A stretch of DNA of 64,000 nucleotides. Origin: Monarcha castaneiventris obscurior (lineage: Eukaryota; Chordata; Aves; Passeriformes; Monarchidae). Within the stretch, counting starts at the first letter, position 1, and every line of letters begins with the position of its first letter. The position numbers and the translations under genes were made by a program. Of this stretch, positions 47,591 through 60,555 are shown piece by piece. The notes beneath the pieces were generated by a model. It made no database searches and was not told where the DNA came from. It worked only from the letters and a program-made list of their open reading frames with translations. Location: contig JAMPIT010000511.1 of NCBI GenBank assembly GCA_026261815.1, positions 2,009,001-2,073,000 on the forward strand, read 5' to 3'.

Positions 47591-50500
47591 CCTGGCGTCC
47601 CCAGCAAGGCCACCCATGCCAGCGCTGCTGCCACAGTGGCGTTTGTTATTACCTATGCTTGCACCTGTCCTCAGTCAGATGATAACTGCACCAAATCAAC
47701 TCATTTCTTCCTGCTACCCCTCATGAGAGCTTCTGCCTCCTGCAGAAGGATTAATTCCAGTAATTAATTCAGCCACTCTAGACATGAACAGAAAATGCCC
47801 CAATTACTGTCTGTCATTCTGCGGTGTCACAGTGAAATCTCATTAGCACTTGAGTACAGCCAGACCTGCACTAATAGAGGTGTTAGATGTGTTAATGGAA
47901 AACACTTTCCTTTATCCTTTAGCAAATCCAGCTGCTTCCGCCAAATCAGTGTGGAATTTGATCTGGACGAGTCTGCATGGCCAGGCTTTGGGGTCGTGAA
48001 GTGTTAAAGAGAACAGAGCTCCATCAGTGCCCTGACCTGGGCTGACCCCAGCACCTGCACACTTCTCATCGGTGCTGTCGGATTTGTTCAAGGTGCAAGG
48101 ACCTAAATCTTGTGCCATTTTATCCGCTGATGTGAATCAATGTGTAGCTCTCAGACTTACATGAACAGCACCCTGCATGCCGAAAGGGCTGACTGCCGGG
48201 GGAAGGTGTGGCAGGAGCTCCAGGGGCCACGGGACATGGCTCCCAGTCAGGGCCTGGCACAGAGCCAGTGGCTGTCCTGGGGGTGCCATGGTGGTGGAGA
48301 GCCCAGGCAGCCTCCTCCTGCCCATCCTGCTTCTGGGCATGCCTCCACCAGGCCTGCTGGAAAGATTAAAAGCATTCTTGATTCGACCCCAGTGCACATC
48401 TGAATTAGAAATAAATGAGAAAGGAGAGAAGACAAAACAATCATTTGACTTTTATTAAAGTTTGAGGAGGGATACAGGCCAATAATTCCTTTTTATTGAT
48501 AAAAGTACCATTAAACAATGTATTCCCCCATCCCTTTCCACTTTTGGCTGTAAGGCGTCTGGCAGAGGAAGGCGCTTTCCCTCTGGGAGCGGGGACATTT
48601 TGGACCAGGGTGCCCCACACCTGCCAAGGGCTTCTGACCCATAAGTATGGTGTGGAGAGTGTTGGGAGAGCAGGGAATCACGTCAGCACAATGCCCCTTG
48701 GCACCAGTTTCACAGGGATGCTGTAGCCCTGACCAAAAAGATACTGTTTGTTTGGTTTGGCAGGGAAAACTGCTTCTCTTCCACTGTTTATTGACATATG
48801 AATCAGAGCTGGCACCAGGAGTGAGGACTCCAGAGTTGTGTACAAGCACAAGAGCGTGTGTCAGGCAGCGCAGTGAAAGCTGCAGTAATGAGCCCATTAA
48901 TCATGTAATTCCCAGCCAGGGAAACCCCACAGTCCCCGGTGCATGGGACACTCGCTGCTCGGCAAGGGAAGCCCATCACGTGGCCGTTGCCACTGCCTGC
49001 AGACTCCCAATCAGTTCAAGACATACGGATGTGAGTTCCTGCCAGTGCTCCCCATCACTGCCCTGCCATGGCCATGGGGGTCCCAACAGACACCCCGGCC
49101 TGGCATGAGAGCATCCTCAGCCCCTGGTGTGTGGGGGCCTGGCCTGGTGTGCCACATCCTCCAGTGCTCCTCTGACCCTCCCTAAGGGGTGAGCTGAGGG
49201 TACCCCTGACCTCCCAGGTGAGACACTGGCAGGATCCTGGTGCTCCTTCTGGCCCTCTATCCCCAGCTTCATCTCACCCAATTCACTTGGGTCCACATCC
49301 ACAGATCTGCCCACACCGGTGACCCTTTCTGCTTCCACATGACCACAGCACACGTGCTCCCTGCCTCTGCCTCCACCCCTGCTCTGCCTGTTCAGAACTT
49401 GCAGGACAGCTAGTAAAAATCCCAGCAATTTTTATTCAGGATTAATAGACACTTTCAGTCATTATTTTTCACAGCTTGAGAGGATTTATTTTGTTTGATC
49501 CTGGGATATAAAATCTTCCCCTTCAGGGAAATTCCCACTGAAAGTACTAACCTAAATAAGAAGTTTTCTTGTAAAATCTCAGAAGGAACTTTCTTTTGAA
49601 AATGATGACACTTCAGAGAGAGTTTGCAATGAGTTTTACTTTGAGTGAAACACAGCCTGACCTTAATTATGGAGCTGTCCCGGCTGCTTCGTTAAACAGA
49701 TAAATAACAATAAGAAGCAGATTTGCTTAATGTCACTACAGAGTTTGTGGGCCAAGTTCAGTGCGTTAAGTGCTACACCAGTGTCTGCACTGACACTTCA
49801 AGCAGGATAAATAACAATAGACATTACATGTGGGGGACATGGTGCTGGTGGAGCATCCTTCCTCCATGAGGTCTCCAGAAGCTGGTGAAGGTGGCTGTGC
49901 CTCAGGAAGTGGGTACATATTTTGCTACATTTCTACGAGCTAGTCTGTAGGCCTAACCAGGCCACATGCAGCATAGGAAAGCTGAGCTCCTCGTGACACA
50001 GGAAAAACTCTTTTTGTGTCTGCCCTGTGCCAGCAGCAAGACTGACCTCTCCTCTAGGCTGCAGCTGCTCTGGTGCCACTTGATATCAATAAACTGCTGG
50101 AGGAGGTTGGTGAAATCAGGAAAACACCAGACTGTGAGCACTGCACTGGGTCACCCATCAGCGGCCTCTTGGCAAACGGAGCAGCCAGCGCAGCGTGTAT
50201 TTCATTTGTGAAAGCAGAGCCCCGGCACGACTGCTCGTAATTTGGTCAGGGTGAATGAAGTGAGCTCCTGCTCTGCTGAACTGCAGTCATACAAGGACAG
50301 TGCTGTGCTGAGTGCTGTGCCTGCTGGGATTAGGGCTCAGCCCTGCCTCGGCGGCCTCACACAACCCTGGCTCATCACACATGGCCCGTCCTGCCTGTCC
50401 CTTTTGGGGCTCTTGGTGCACATCTCCTTCCCTGGCTGCAGAGCTGCATCCTGGGGCTGGAGGATATAGACCAAGGAAGAATGAGGGGGTTTGTCATCTG

Positions 50501-52229
50501 CAACACTGCATTGGCCCAGCACCTGCCCTCCCATACCCAGAACCAGTTCCAAGAGACAAATGCCGTCACTGCTGCTCGTGTTCTAGATATTCTGATAAGA
50601 ACAATGAAGCTGGTTAATGCAAACCAGAAATGAAATTCAGAGAGAGGAGAGGGAAGATGAAAACTGCCCATTACCCCAAGCCCTCTGGGATTCCAGGGAG
50701 CTGGCTACAACAACCAGCTCCTGCTGGGCACTCCTGCCCTGAGTGCCAGGTGTGACACACCATGAGGGCAGTGCTGGTGCTGGGGAAGCTTTGAACACAG
50801 ACCATGCACCAGGCTCTTGGCCGGCAACAACATTGTGTGTTTGATTTTACTACAGCAAGTGCTGCTATGAGGTCTGTGCTCTAAGGGAGTGCAGAATATG
50901 GCAGAGATGCAGCCAAGAGCATAAAGTGAAGAAGACGTGAGACAGGGAAAACCACCCATTCCTGATCTCATTCTCTTGGAGTCAGTGCAAAATTTCTCCA
51001 ATCTTAGCATGTGAATTAACTAATAAATTAAACATGAATTTTAAGTTGATGACATTCCTTTAAATAAACAACAACATTGGTATCTTGCTTGCAATCATCT
51101 CCTGATCAGTTATCTGTATTTTCACCAACGTGCTGTTGCATAGTGTCTGCAGTTCCTTCCTGCACTGCAGCATCCTGAATCAAAGAAACCTTTCCCATGA
51201 ATATCATGGGCTGAAAACAATGGAACTGAACACCACTTCTTCAACTTAAATTGCTAACAGACTACAAAATAAAATAGATTTCTTCCATCAGAGAACTCTT
51301 GGGAACAGAATCAATCGTGGGGGACCCAGTAATATCTCTGAGTATGTACTTAGGTAGTGGATCTTACCCTGAAGCTCTTGCTCAGGCACTGAGGAGCTGC
51401 AGCAAACAAACTCCAGAGCTGCCATGTGTCCAATGCCCTGACATCTGTGTGTCGCATGTGGTGGGTGCTCCTTCGAGTTCCCTTAGGGATATTGCACCTC
51501 AAAACAGCCCTGGTGAAGGCTGGGACAGCTGCCCCTGCCTCCCATGGGGCTGGAGGTGTTGATGCTGTTACCCCGTGTCAAATGGATGGATGGACAGAGG
51601 CCACGGGAAGGTGTTGGGCTGTGAAACGGGCTGGGAGGTGATATCACTGCGGTCCTGCTCCATGCTCAGAAGTCGCAGGGGACCCTGCAGTGGTGGCAGC
51701 ACCCACAGATGGCCCAGTGACTGGGTGTGGCTGGATCCTGAGGACTGGGGGCTTTTTTGTTAATCTTTGGTCCTAAATCTCAAAAGAAAAGAGAAGTTGA
51801 GTTAAAATTTATCCTTCCCCTCTGAATTACTTTCTTGGCAAAAGTTTGAGCTGTGTGACAGCTGCTACTTCAGACACTAAAAATGCTCATTCATCACAGA
51901 AAATAAAACCCCTCGTTGCTGTTCAGCCGAGAGCTGAATCACCATGTAACTGAATTAGAAATGGGTGACTTTGCTCAGCTTCAGTTTCACATGATCCAGA
52001 CAAGACCTGCTTGGTTGACTCCTCTGGGAACTGCACTTTATTACAGCTTCAAAAATTCAAAAATGTTCAGAAAAAAAGCTAACTTTTATGACCTCAGTCA
52101 GTGCCCACGATGCCTTGTGCCACGCAATGTTTATATTCTGAATTTCCAACATCAGCATGAGGCTCTTTGAACTCAGGCTTTGCTGGTTTTCTCATTGTTG
52201 GGATTGGCTTTCTCCTGTTTAATTGGAGG
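47591..52229. other. Gene-free stretch with AT-rich candidate regulatory block
   Basis: No gene seen. The AT-rich stretch at 49420-49830 stands out from GC-richer flanks and contains a repeated 14-mer, listed separately. Another AT-rich block spans about 51010-51290. Confidence 0.5.
49699..49819. promoter_or_regulatory. Repeated 14-mer with SOX- and FOX-like words
   Basis: GATAAATAACAATA occurs at 49699-49712 and again at 49806-49819, same strand, 107 bp apart. Each copy joins ATAAATA (forkhead-like) to AACAAT (SOX-like). The intervening sequence is not duplicated, which argues against a simple tandem copy. Enhancer function is inference. Confidence 0.35.
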
Positions 52230-52432
52230 TGCAATGTCCAGGATCTGGGGTACAACACCCAGGACGTGGGCTGCATCATCCAGGATCTGGTGTACAGTGC
52301 CTAAGAGCTGCAGGAGCAGTGCCCAAGAACTGGGGGTACAATGCCCAGGATCCAGGGGTGCACTGACCAGGGATCTGGGGTGCAACACCAGCAACAGGCG
52401 GCTGCAGTGCCCAGGATCCAGGGGTTCAAGGC
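52230..52432. repeat. 21-bp minisatellite, about 9 copies
   Basis: Diverged units follow the pattern TGCAATGCCCAGGATCCAGGGG, mostly 20-23 bp long, across about 200 bp. Because 21 is seven codons, a minus-strand frame stays open and reads as seven-residue repeats (LDPGHC.., ILDDAAH, VLGVVPQ, ILDIAPP). No start context, splice sites or flanking exon supports a gene. Confidence 0.85.
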
Positions 52433-55060
52433 TGTGGCCTCGCCACTGCTGCGGGGCTGAACCGATTGACACCAGCTGTGGAGGCTCTGGCTCCACATGG
52501 CCGTGGTGGCTCTGCGCCCCACAGGGAGCTTTGCGCAAGGCAATCTGCTGTCAGGATTTGCACATAAGTCACAGGGTTTAACTGAAATCCAATTTGCCAG
52601 AGAGGAATGTTGGTTTAGATTATGGAAGAACAATTCACTTGTGGGTGTGCTGGGAGGGGAGCAGAGAGGGCAGGGGACTGGGGGGGCCCTTCCCTTCCCT
52701 GCCATCACCAGGTTTGGTGGAGACTCACCGAGCCTGAATGAAAACAAATGTAAAACTGATAGGTACATTTGTAACCCATTACCAGGCTGACTTTATGAAA
52801 CTCTAAACTTGCTGGCAAGCGGAGGGAGGTGGCGGCTTCCAAAATATTTTTTCTTAAATGAGAAAGTTGCTTCAGATTATGCTGGTTCATTTGTGGGTGC
52901 CTGGCCAAGGCCAAGGCCAAGCCCCCACACCTGGACCCTGGCTGCACCTCACTCTAATCACCTGAGGCAACACTTTCAAGCCCCTGGTGCACGTGTAGGT
53001 GTCACGTCCGTGTCCCCCAGCCCCTGATCCCCACCATAAGGAAAAGCTGATCCATTGCCATGGGTGGGAATTAGCCAACAGGCCCCAGGGAAGTTTTAGG
53101 CAGGCAAGCTGGAGGCCATGGATCCTTGCCCACGCTTCCTTCATGGGAGAGGCACCACGGCCTTCTGGTATGGCAGTGGTGTGCAAGCATCAGTATCCCA
53201 TTATGAACATCTGTGACAGTCCAAGCACTCCCCAGGCCTCACCACACCACCAGCTCGAGAGCCCCTGGGGAATGGAGACATCAAAGGTGTCTCCTTTATT
53301 AATGAGTCATGTTCTGGTGACTCATTCTGCTCAAAGCACTTGTAGGCGATGCTTTAGCTATTCCGATAATGTATTTGTCTAAAGCCAGTACCCAGCTGTG
53401 ATGTAACACAGCATGTTCCCTGCTCTCCCAGGGACAGGGATTGTGTCACTGCAAAGGCACCACAGCCCAATGCTCTCTCCAGGACAGGGGTCCATGGTGA
53501 GGTGTTGGCAGGGGGTCAGTGTTTGCCAGTGTGTGTCCCATAAAAACTCCATAATGTCATTTCCCTTTTCCCATCAGGGTGATGATGTGATGGTGGCAGC
53601 TGAAACTCAGGGCTTGAAAGCACTGTCAGCTCTATCCAGACCAGGGGATCACTGTGGGTCCCTGAGCACAGCCAAAGAGACCCAACTGTGGACTGGGTCT
53701 CTGTTCTGTTTTCATATTTACAGCTCTCAGTGCAGATTCTTAAAACCCTTCCACCTGTCTTTTCCTTGGTGGGAGCACAGTGAGGAATCACGAGGGGAGC
53801 AGGAGTGAATTTTCCCCGGAGCACCAGGCCCGCTGCAAGGTGGCATCTCCCTGCACTTGTGAGCACCAGCGCAGGGTCTCGTATCGGGTTCCCCTGTGCA
53901 AATAAAGTTACCTGCCCAGGCAGGAGCTTTCATGGATGTGCTCACACTTGGAAATCTGACCCTCAGATCTTGTGCAACCCACATGAATTTTGAAAGAAGA
54001 AATATTGGGTTTTATTTCTTAAAGGGAAATAAATGTGATTTCAGAATAAATCAATGAATCACGACTTTGCCCAGTGGAATAAGCCAAGTGGAGACACGGA
54101 AAAATAAACTCTTTTTGACAACTCCTGCTGAAAGATTCTCATCTCTGTAGGTCATGGGATCAGCGCTGGAATGGCAGCACTTGAACCCTGGCAGGCAGCC
54201 TGCAAGCTCTGACAGATGTTCCTGGCACTGAAGCATGAGGATGCTTTGCCGATTGCTCCTGGGCAGCCGCAGAGCCCCATGTACCACGCTGGGGGTCAGC
54301 CTGAGCCTACCCCTGCATCCCACCCCGGCATGGAGGTGGTGGGCTGCAGCAGCACTGGTGCCTCAGGGGGTAAGGCAGGTGTCAGGGGCAATGGTTGAAG
54401 AGCTGGGGCCTCACCAGCAGCCTCTGGAGATGCTGAAGCATCAGGAAAGGCTCCAGAGACACCAGGGATGCATCTGCCTCTGTCTGCCCTGTTCATGGAT
54501 GTGGGTCCAAATAGCCTGGAAGACAGCAGCTGCCCACCTCTGCGCAGGAGCACTTGGTTCCTGCGCGTGCAGCCAGGGCAGGACTTGGGTGCCCTTCGGG
54601 GCCCCACACCCCCTGAGGTGGCCCCACTTCTCCATTCTCTTATGGGAGGTGACAGTATGAGACCATGAAAGAGCAATTCGAGAAGGCTGGCAGGACAGAG
54701 CCCCAATGCCAGCTCAGAAGGTGATGTCTGGAGTCATAGAAAAGTCACTAAAATGGAAAGAAATTCTCATTTAATTTGGTTCATTTGTTATAATGATTCT
54801 TCACCGTGGTCCATATTAAACACTTCAGTGATTTTTGCCTCTAAAACCCTCTTGCAGGGATTGTGATGAAAGGTATATTTATTGTACTTCAGCTTGGAAA
54901 GTTGTTTCAGATGTTTCCAATTCATCAACCAGTTCAGACATCTGTTCCTGGTTGGGGCAGAAAAGCTTAACTCACACTCACACACAAAAACTGCTCATTT
55001 TGGAGGGTTTTATGATGAGCTTTCTAATCCTGACAAGTTGTCAAATAGTGCTAATAGCCA
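52433..55060. other. Intergenic, no gene seen
   Basis: No coding exon or RNA gene recognised. Frames of 116-141 codons at 53413-54706 overlap each other on both strands. An AT-rich patch lies at about 54740-54900. Confidence 0.5.
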
Positions 55061-55106
55061 CATCACCTATGGCTCCATCACCCGTGGCTCCATCACCCCT
55101 GGCCCC
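55061..55106. repeat. 15-bp tandem repeat, 3 copies
   Basis: CATCACCTATGGCTC, CATCACCCGTGGCTC and CATCACCCCTGGCCC are consecutive 15-bp units with one to three changes between them. Confidence 0.8.
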
Positions 55107-55825
55107 AGGTAAGAGCCTGTGGCGACCACGGGACTCAGGGGGCTCGGTGATGTCCCCAGCCCAGGGCTGCCCCTGGTGAGACCCCCTAGTGCCTCTGTGA
55201 GGGGCTGGTCCCAGCAGGATGTGACCAGGACTGCACAGCTGGACTGACCGGCCCTGCTTGGGATTGCAAAATCTGGCTCTGAATTGGAACAAAACTATAA
55301 TATTTAGAAATACTCTGCTACAGCAAATCAAACCTCAAAGAAGATTTGGGGGAGGGGGTGGAGATGTTTCAGTGAGGCAAAAAATCAATGACTTCGTTTG
55401 GTTACAACCTGTCAATAAACACAATCCATTTCTGTACCAAAAAAGGCAGCAAGGTCATTCCAAACAAAAAATCAAAGTGATTAATTCAGAAAATGTCAAA
55501 ACAGGATGTTTTGATACTGTCAGAATCTATTTCCAGATTTTTTTCTAAAGATATTTTGGTTCAATGGACCAGGTTGCAGAAAGTGCTGGGATTTCGGAAG
55601 AAAAACCACATGCTCTGACAGGACAGGGCAGACACATTGCCCTCCCTGTCATTGCTCTAAGATTTTCTTCCAGCCCGCATTAATCCCAGCTACTCGGTGG
55701 GCTGTGATGGCTGTGAGTCCCACAGCTCTGGTCCAAGGACTGAGCCCTGAGGCCAAAGTGACAACAGCGCTGCTGGGCCGGTGCAAAAATGAACCCCTCG
55801 AGTCCAGACAAGATGCAAACACATG
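55107..55825. other. Intergenic, no gene seen
   Basis: A GC-rich part, then an AT-rich part (about 55270-55560), then a mixed part. No gene or repeat recognised. Confidence 0.5.
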
Positions 55826-56175
55826 GGTACACAAGCACACACGTGGACACGCATATGCACCCACATGGGCACACACAGACACAGATATGCGCGCACAGAT
55901 GGACACACACGCACACACGTGGACAGACATGGACACACACATACACGCATGCACACAGGTGGACAATGCATGTATGCACACATACATGCACACAGACACT
56001 CATGGGCACACACGTTTGCACACACACACGGACACACATGCACATGCACACACATGGACACATGTATGTGTGCACACACACATGTATGCGTGCGTACACA
56101 CATACACCACAGATGCACACACACACATGCACACCTGGGCACACACACATACAGACACATCCATATATAGACACA
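55826..56175. repeat. Degenerate CA-rich (ACACAY)n block
   Basis: About 350 bp of alternating purine-pyrimidine sequence built on CACACA, with frequent GGACACACA, CATGCACACA and CATGTATG interruptions. It keeps five overlapping frames open on both strands (histidine/threonine-rich on plus, cysteine/valine-rich on minus, up to 223 codons), none of which is a gene. Confidence 0.9.
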
Positions 56176-57305
56176 GACACTCGTGGTTTCTCCAGCTATG
56201 ACAAGGGGTTTGGTGGTGAGTGTGACATTCCAGTGCGGCAGCAGAGAGTGAGGAGCGAGATGCCACCTGCAGCCCCCCCATGGCAGGAATGGGAGGCTGG
56301 GGACACTCTGGGTACCGTTCTGGCTGCACTGGCAGCTCTGGAAACCAGTGGCTTCCAGCACTAGGATGCTTTCCCAGGAGAGGGAGGTTCTGGGAATGTC
56401 AGCTCCTTAATTAATCTTGAGCCTTGTCACCTTCCTGGGGCATGAACCTCTGCACACATTCTGCATCTGGCCCAAAGGGAGAGTAAGAAAAGTTAATTTA
56501 ACTACGTTCTTCAGATTCACACAGAAGTTGCCCTGTTTCCTTGTGCCAAGCAACCTGAGAGATTCCCACAGTCTAATCTCTGGAGAGAGACAGACTGTCT
56601 CGTGACTCGGCAAGTGCCACAGATCCTGGACGGGTGAATCTGCCCTCCGGTGCCATGCAGAGATTCTTTAATTAAAGGCAGTGTTGCCATGGTGGGGTCC
56701 AGAGAGCTCCTGACAGATTCAGGCTGGGGAACAGCAGCCAACACACAATCTCATTAGCACCTGCAGCTCCAGATGGTTATTGGATTGGGCTGCTTTGAAT
56801 TTTTATTATGTGTGCCTCCCGGTTCTCACCCCTCTGTCAGCATGAGGAGCAGGTTTGGGGCAGGTTGCAATCAACCCTGCTCTGCCCGGCACCAGCACAT
56901 GCCAGTGTGACAGGACCCTCTCTGTGGGTGTTGGAGGAGCAGCAGCTTCTGCTTGGGCCTTGGGAATAAGGCAGGATCCGGCAAGCTTGTGCCAGGCATG
57001 GACATCTGTTACCACAGCAGCTCTATTAATGGAGGAAGGAGCAGATTCTGCCCTCAGCCCAGGGAAGAGCTGCTGACAGACAGCAGAGCATCTTGCATTC
57101 ACCTCTGGAATGGGAGAGGAGAGTTCCAGCAGCTTCCAGCGCTGCTTCCCACACTCCCAGGCAGTGGCTGCCCTCAGTCAAGGTGACCATCCCACATGGG
57201 ACCAGTCACACCTGGGGAGTCGGAGCAGGTCACACTGATGCACAGGCACAGAGGGGCTGCAGACCAGTGCATGCTGTAAGCAAAGTGATAGGATGCAGAG
57301 GTGCG

Positions 57306-57372
57306 ACCCATCCCGTCCCGTCCCATCCTGTCCTGTCCCGTCCCATCCCACCCTATCCAGTCCCATCTTATC
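57306..57372. repeat. Degenerate (CCCGT/CCCAT)n pentamer array
   Basis: CCCATCCCGTCCCGTCCCATCCTGTCCTG and on, about 13 pentamer units varying mainly at the fourth base. On the other strand this is GGGAT/GGGAC, the same motif class as the pure array at 62712. Confidence 0.85.
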
Positions 57373-58939
57373 CCAGTGTGGTCATGCTGTGGTTTTCCCT
57401 GTCCACCAGCACACAGCCCATCTGCTGAAGCACTGATGAGGTCTCCGTGTCTGCTCCTTCCCCAGATTCCTGGCAGACAGAATTCACCTTTTTGCAGTAA
57501 TTCCCATATTTTCCAGCTTTATTTCTGAACTGAATGAAAATCAGAATGGTCCAACCTCAAAGCCAACCCAGGATGCCAGGGCCATTGGAGCACCACCCTG
57601 GATGAGTGGAACTTTGGTACTGAAGGGCACAGACTTGCTGTTCTGCATCCTGCATGCCACTCTGCTATACCCTCCCATTCCCAGGCTCTCTCCATGGCCA
57701 GTGCAATTTCCAAACAGGGTGTGCTGAAGCCTTAGAGGCACCCTGGCCCTTGAGGAGCTGGGCAGCACTTGCTGTCGCTGCTGTTGTGCTTCCAATTAGC
57801 TCACATCTGCTCTCACTCTCCCTGCGCCCACCCCACCTCGAGCGCCTGCAAGTGATTTTATGCAGCAATAACAGAAATCACGAAACCTGAAATGAATCTA
57901 AACAAAAGGAATCATTCAAATTATCCTTAACCCGTTGAAGGCCAGGCCCTGTGTGCAACCAAAGGCTGCGGTTTTAATGTGCTCCATGACATAGAACCAG
58001 CTTCTTGACCCAATGCTTGATGACCTAATGAGCATGGAGCTAATGACCTAAGGAGCACCTAATGGCACAGCTGGCCCAGGCTCCCAGCATGGTGGGTCAT
58101 TTATGTTGGGCATGTCTGACACAGATATGTGGGGCAGTCCCCCACAGCATCCAGCCTCTGCTATGCAAACTGGGGGTCCCACAGTGACACTTGATTGCAG
58201 GTTCTAGACTTTTCCAGCTGGAAGGAACAGATAGATTTGCATTGGGAAAGTTGCTGGGGCATCCTGTTCTGCCCTTCCACCCATGTTATGTGATGTAAGA
58301 TTTAATGCCTCCTTAGCTTATATATGCTGCTCCAGTCTCCACCTTTCAGGCAGGCTCCTCCTTGGATGGTGAGATAGCTTTCACACTGAATTCTTTGGTC
58401 CTCAGAGGATCATCTGGATGCATGCAACTGTTATGACTGAGCATCAGAGAAGCAGCAGAGAGCAGCAACCCTGACCTCAGCCCATGAATGGAGCTGTCCG
58501 ATTCCATGGCCACTCTGGGGTTCCTGCCCTGGAAGGCTCCAGATGTCCACAGCAGTTTTATTACTCTAGTCCAGAATTCTCAAAGGCCCAGATACATAAA
58601 TAATAAAGAGTCTTTTTTTTTTTTTAATTATTTCAGGAATGCACCAGCTTCTTTCAATATAGCCCAGTTCTGAGGCATTTCTGCGGGTTGTTGCAAATGA
58701 CCTCCAAGCAGGAGGTTAATGCTGGTGGTTGTGGTTAGCAGTCACCCACGAGCTGGAGGCTCCTGACACTGCTAACAAGGCACATGTGTGGGAACGGAGG
58801 ATGCGGCATGTGGCAGCACCAGGATTTCCTGTGTTTGGGGTTGACTGAAGCTCTCTGGCAGCATGTGATGCCAGGGCTCAGTCTTCCCTGACCTGATGCA
58901 GCAGGCTTCGGGTATATGGCACTGGGTTGGCAGCAGGAT

Positions 58940-58977
58940 GGTGCTGCCACACCAGCCCGGTGCTGCCACACCAGCCC
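58940..58977. repeat. 19-bp perfect tandem duplication
   Basis: GGTGCTGCCACACCAGCCC occurs twice in direct succession without mismatch. Confidence 0.9.
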
Positions 58978-60473
58978 AGTGCTGACTCAGGGACCAGGGC
59001 AATGAGTCCTGGCATGGAGGAGTCTCATGCAGCCACGAGCCTCTGAAAGGGAAGCACATGGGTGGGCAATATCTTTCTCCCTCTGCCCCACCAGTGGGTT
59101 GGCACACGATCTTTTCTGATGACCTCCATCACTAAGGGTCAGAGGGCTCAGATTTGGGCTAAAGATCCACCTTCACCTAAGGCTGGTTGTGATCTAATAT
59201 TGGTTATTTCATTACAGAATCCCATGTCCAGGGACCTGCCCTTGCAGCTGACATCTTCACAGCCTTTCTGTTCCAGCAGCAGAGGTGCTCTGCACGCAGC
59301 AACCCACCCTCTCCTGTTCCCTGTTCCCCTCATTCCCAGGCTCCAAAATTCCCAAATAAGCTCAACCCCAGCCTGTGTGGCCGACTGGGGACACAGCTGC
59401 AGAGCAGAGAACCAAGCACCAATTCCTCACTGCGGGCATGGGGACCACAACCAGCAGCTGTATCCCCTGTATGAGTATGGGTGCCATGTGAACACCTGAT
59501 AATTTGAGGAGTAAAAAGGAGCATTAGAGATGGTTTATGCAATAAACTAATGCCCACCATTTCAGAGAGGTGTCAGATGAGGAAAAGGTGGAGAAGGATG
59601 AAGGGCAGGAAGAAGGTAAGTTCCCCCACAGAAAGATGGCTTATCACCACAGATCTACATATTTGCGAAGCCCATTCTCATCTGTCTCAGTCAGATAAAT
59701 CATTCCAAGCCCAGAATTTTCAGGAATTCTCCTTACAAGCTGGGTACTGCTTTGACAAGCTGCACTGCCAAAGCGATGCCATTTTTACAGCAGCAGTGTC
59801 ATTTTACTATCATGCTGTAGCAGCTACTTTTGCAGTAGGAGATCTACTCTCCTCTTCCTCAGCAGTCACAGTAAATGTGTTTTTCACTTTCTTACCATGC
59901 TTAAAAATAGCATTAAGTTTTTGCTGATCACGTGATTTAAAAAAAAATAAAAAAGACAAACTGAATGATGCAGGTAGTAAAACCATGTGGCACAGTAAAA
60001 ACAAATTAGGCTCACATATGTTTCATGTAACCCTCAAGACTTGTCTGTATTAGATATCAGTAATGAAAAGAATATTAAACTCTAACAGCACAGAATGCCA
60101 TATGCTGAGGAATTCAAAGAGGGACAATGCATTTGCACAGGATGCTCCTGAATGGAAAATGCCCACAAATGAACATTTTTTTTCCTTAGCTGTGGAAAAA
60201 ACCCCTATCACTCTTCTACTTTTCCAGAACTTTTTAGCAAGCTTTTAGGCACTGCTGTCACGTCACTGGAAGATCTTTGTGCAGTCATCCCATGATGCAC
60301 GGGAGGTTGGGATACAGGTCAGGACTGGCCATATGCATGGCAGTGGCAGCAGTGTGGGCCAGGGGCACTGGCAGGGGCCAGGCTCTTCTGTGAGCCCCGG
60401 CTCAGTGATGGCCACCAGGAAACAGCCTTCGTTTTGCCCTTCATCCTAGGGAGAGGCATGGCCAGCAGTCAAT

Positions 60474-60555
60474 CCCCATCCCTGTCCCTGTTCCCATCCC
60501 TATCCCTATCCCCATCCCTATGACTCCATTCTCTTCCCTGCACCATCCCCATCCC
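60474..60555. repeat. Degenerate CCCATCCCTAT array
   Basis: Hexamer-like units (CCCATC, CCTGTC, CCTATC) about 10 times, mostly in the CCCTAT/CCCATC forms. It resembles the neighbouring pentamer arrays but is less regular. Confidence 0.75.

Larger units (their letters stand above)
56176..60473. other. Gene-free stretch with small repeats
   Basis: No coding exon recognised. Contents noted are TTAATTAA at about 56407, a degenerate pentamer array at 57306-57372, a 19-bp duplication at 58940-58977 (both listed separately), and an AT-rich stretch at about 59640-60250 with several T- or A-runs. Confidence 0.5.

Noticed and set aside
55690..56361. 223-codon cysteine/valine-rich frame and its histidine/threonine-rich partners
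   Set aside because: Products of the CA-rich simple repeat; open in several frames on both strands at once.
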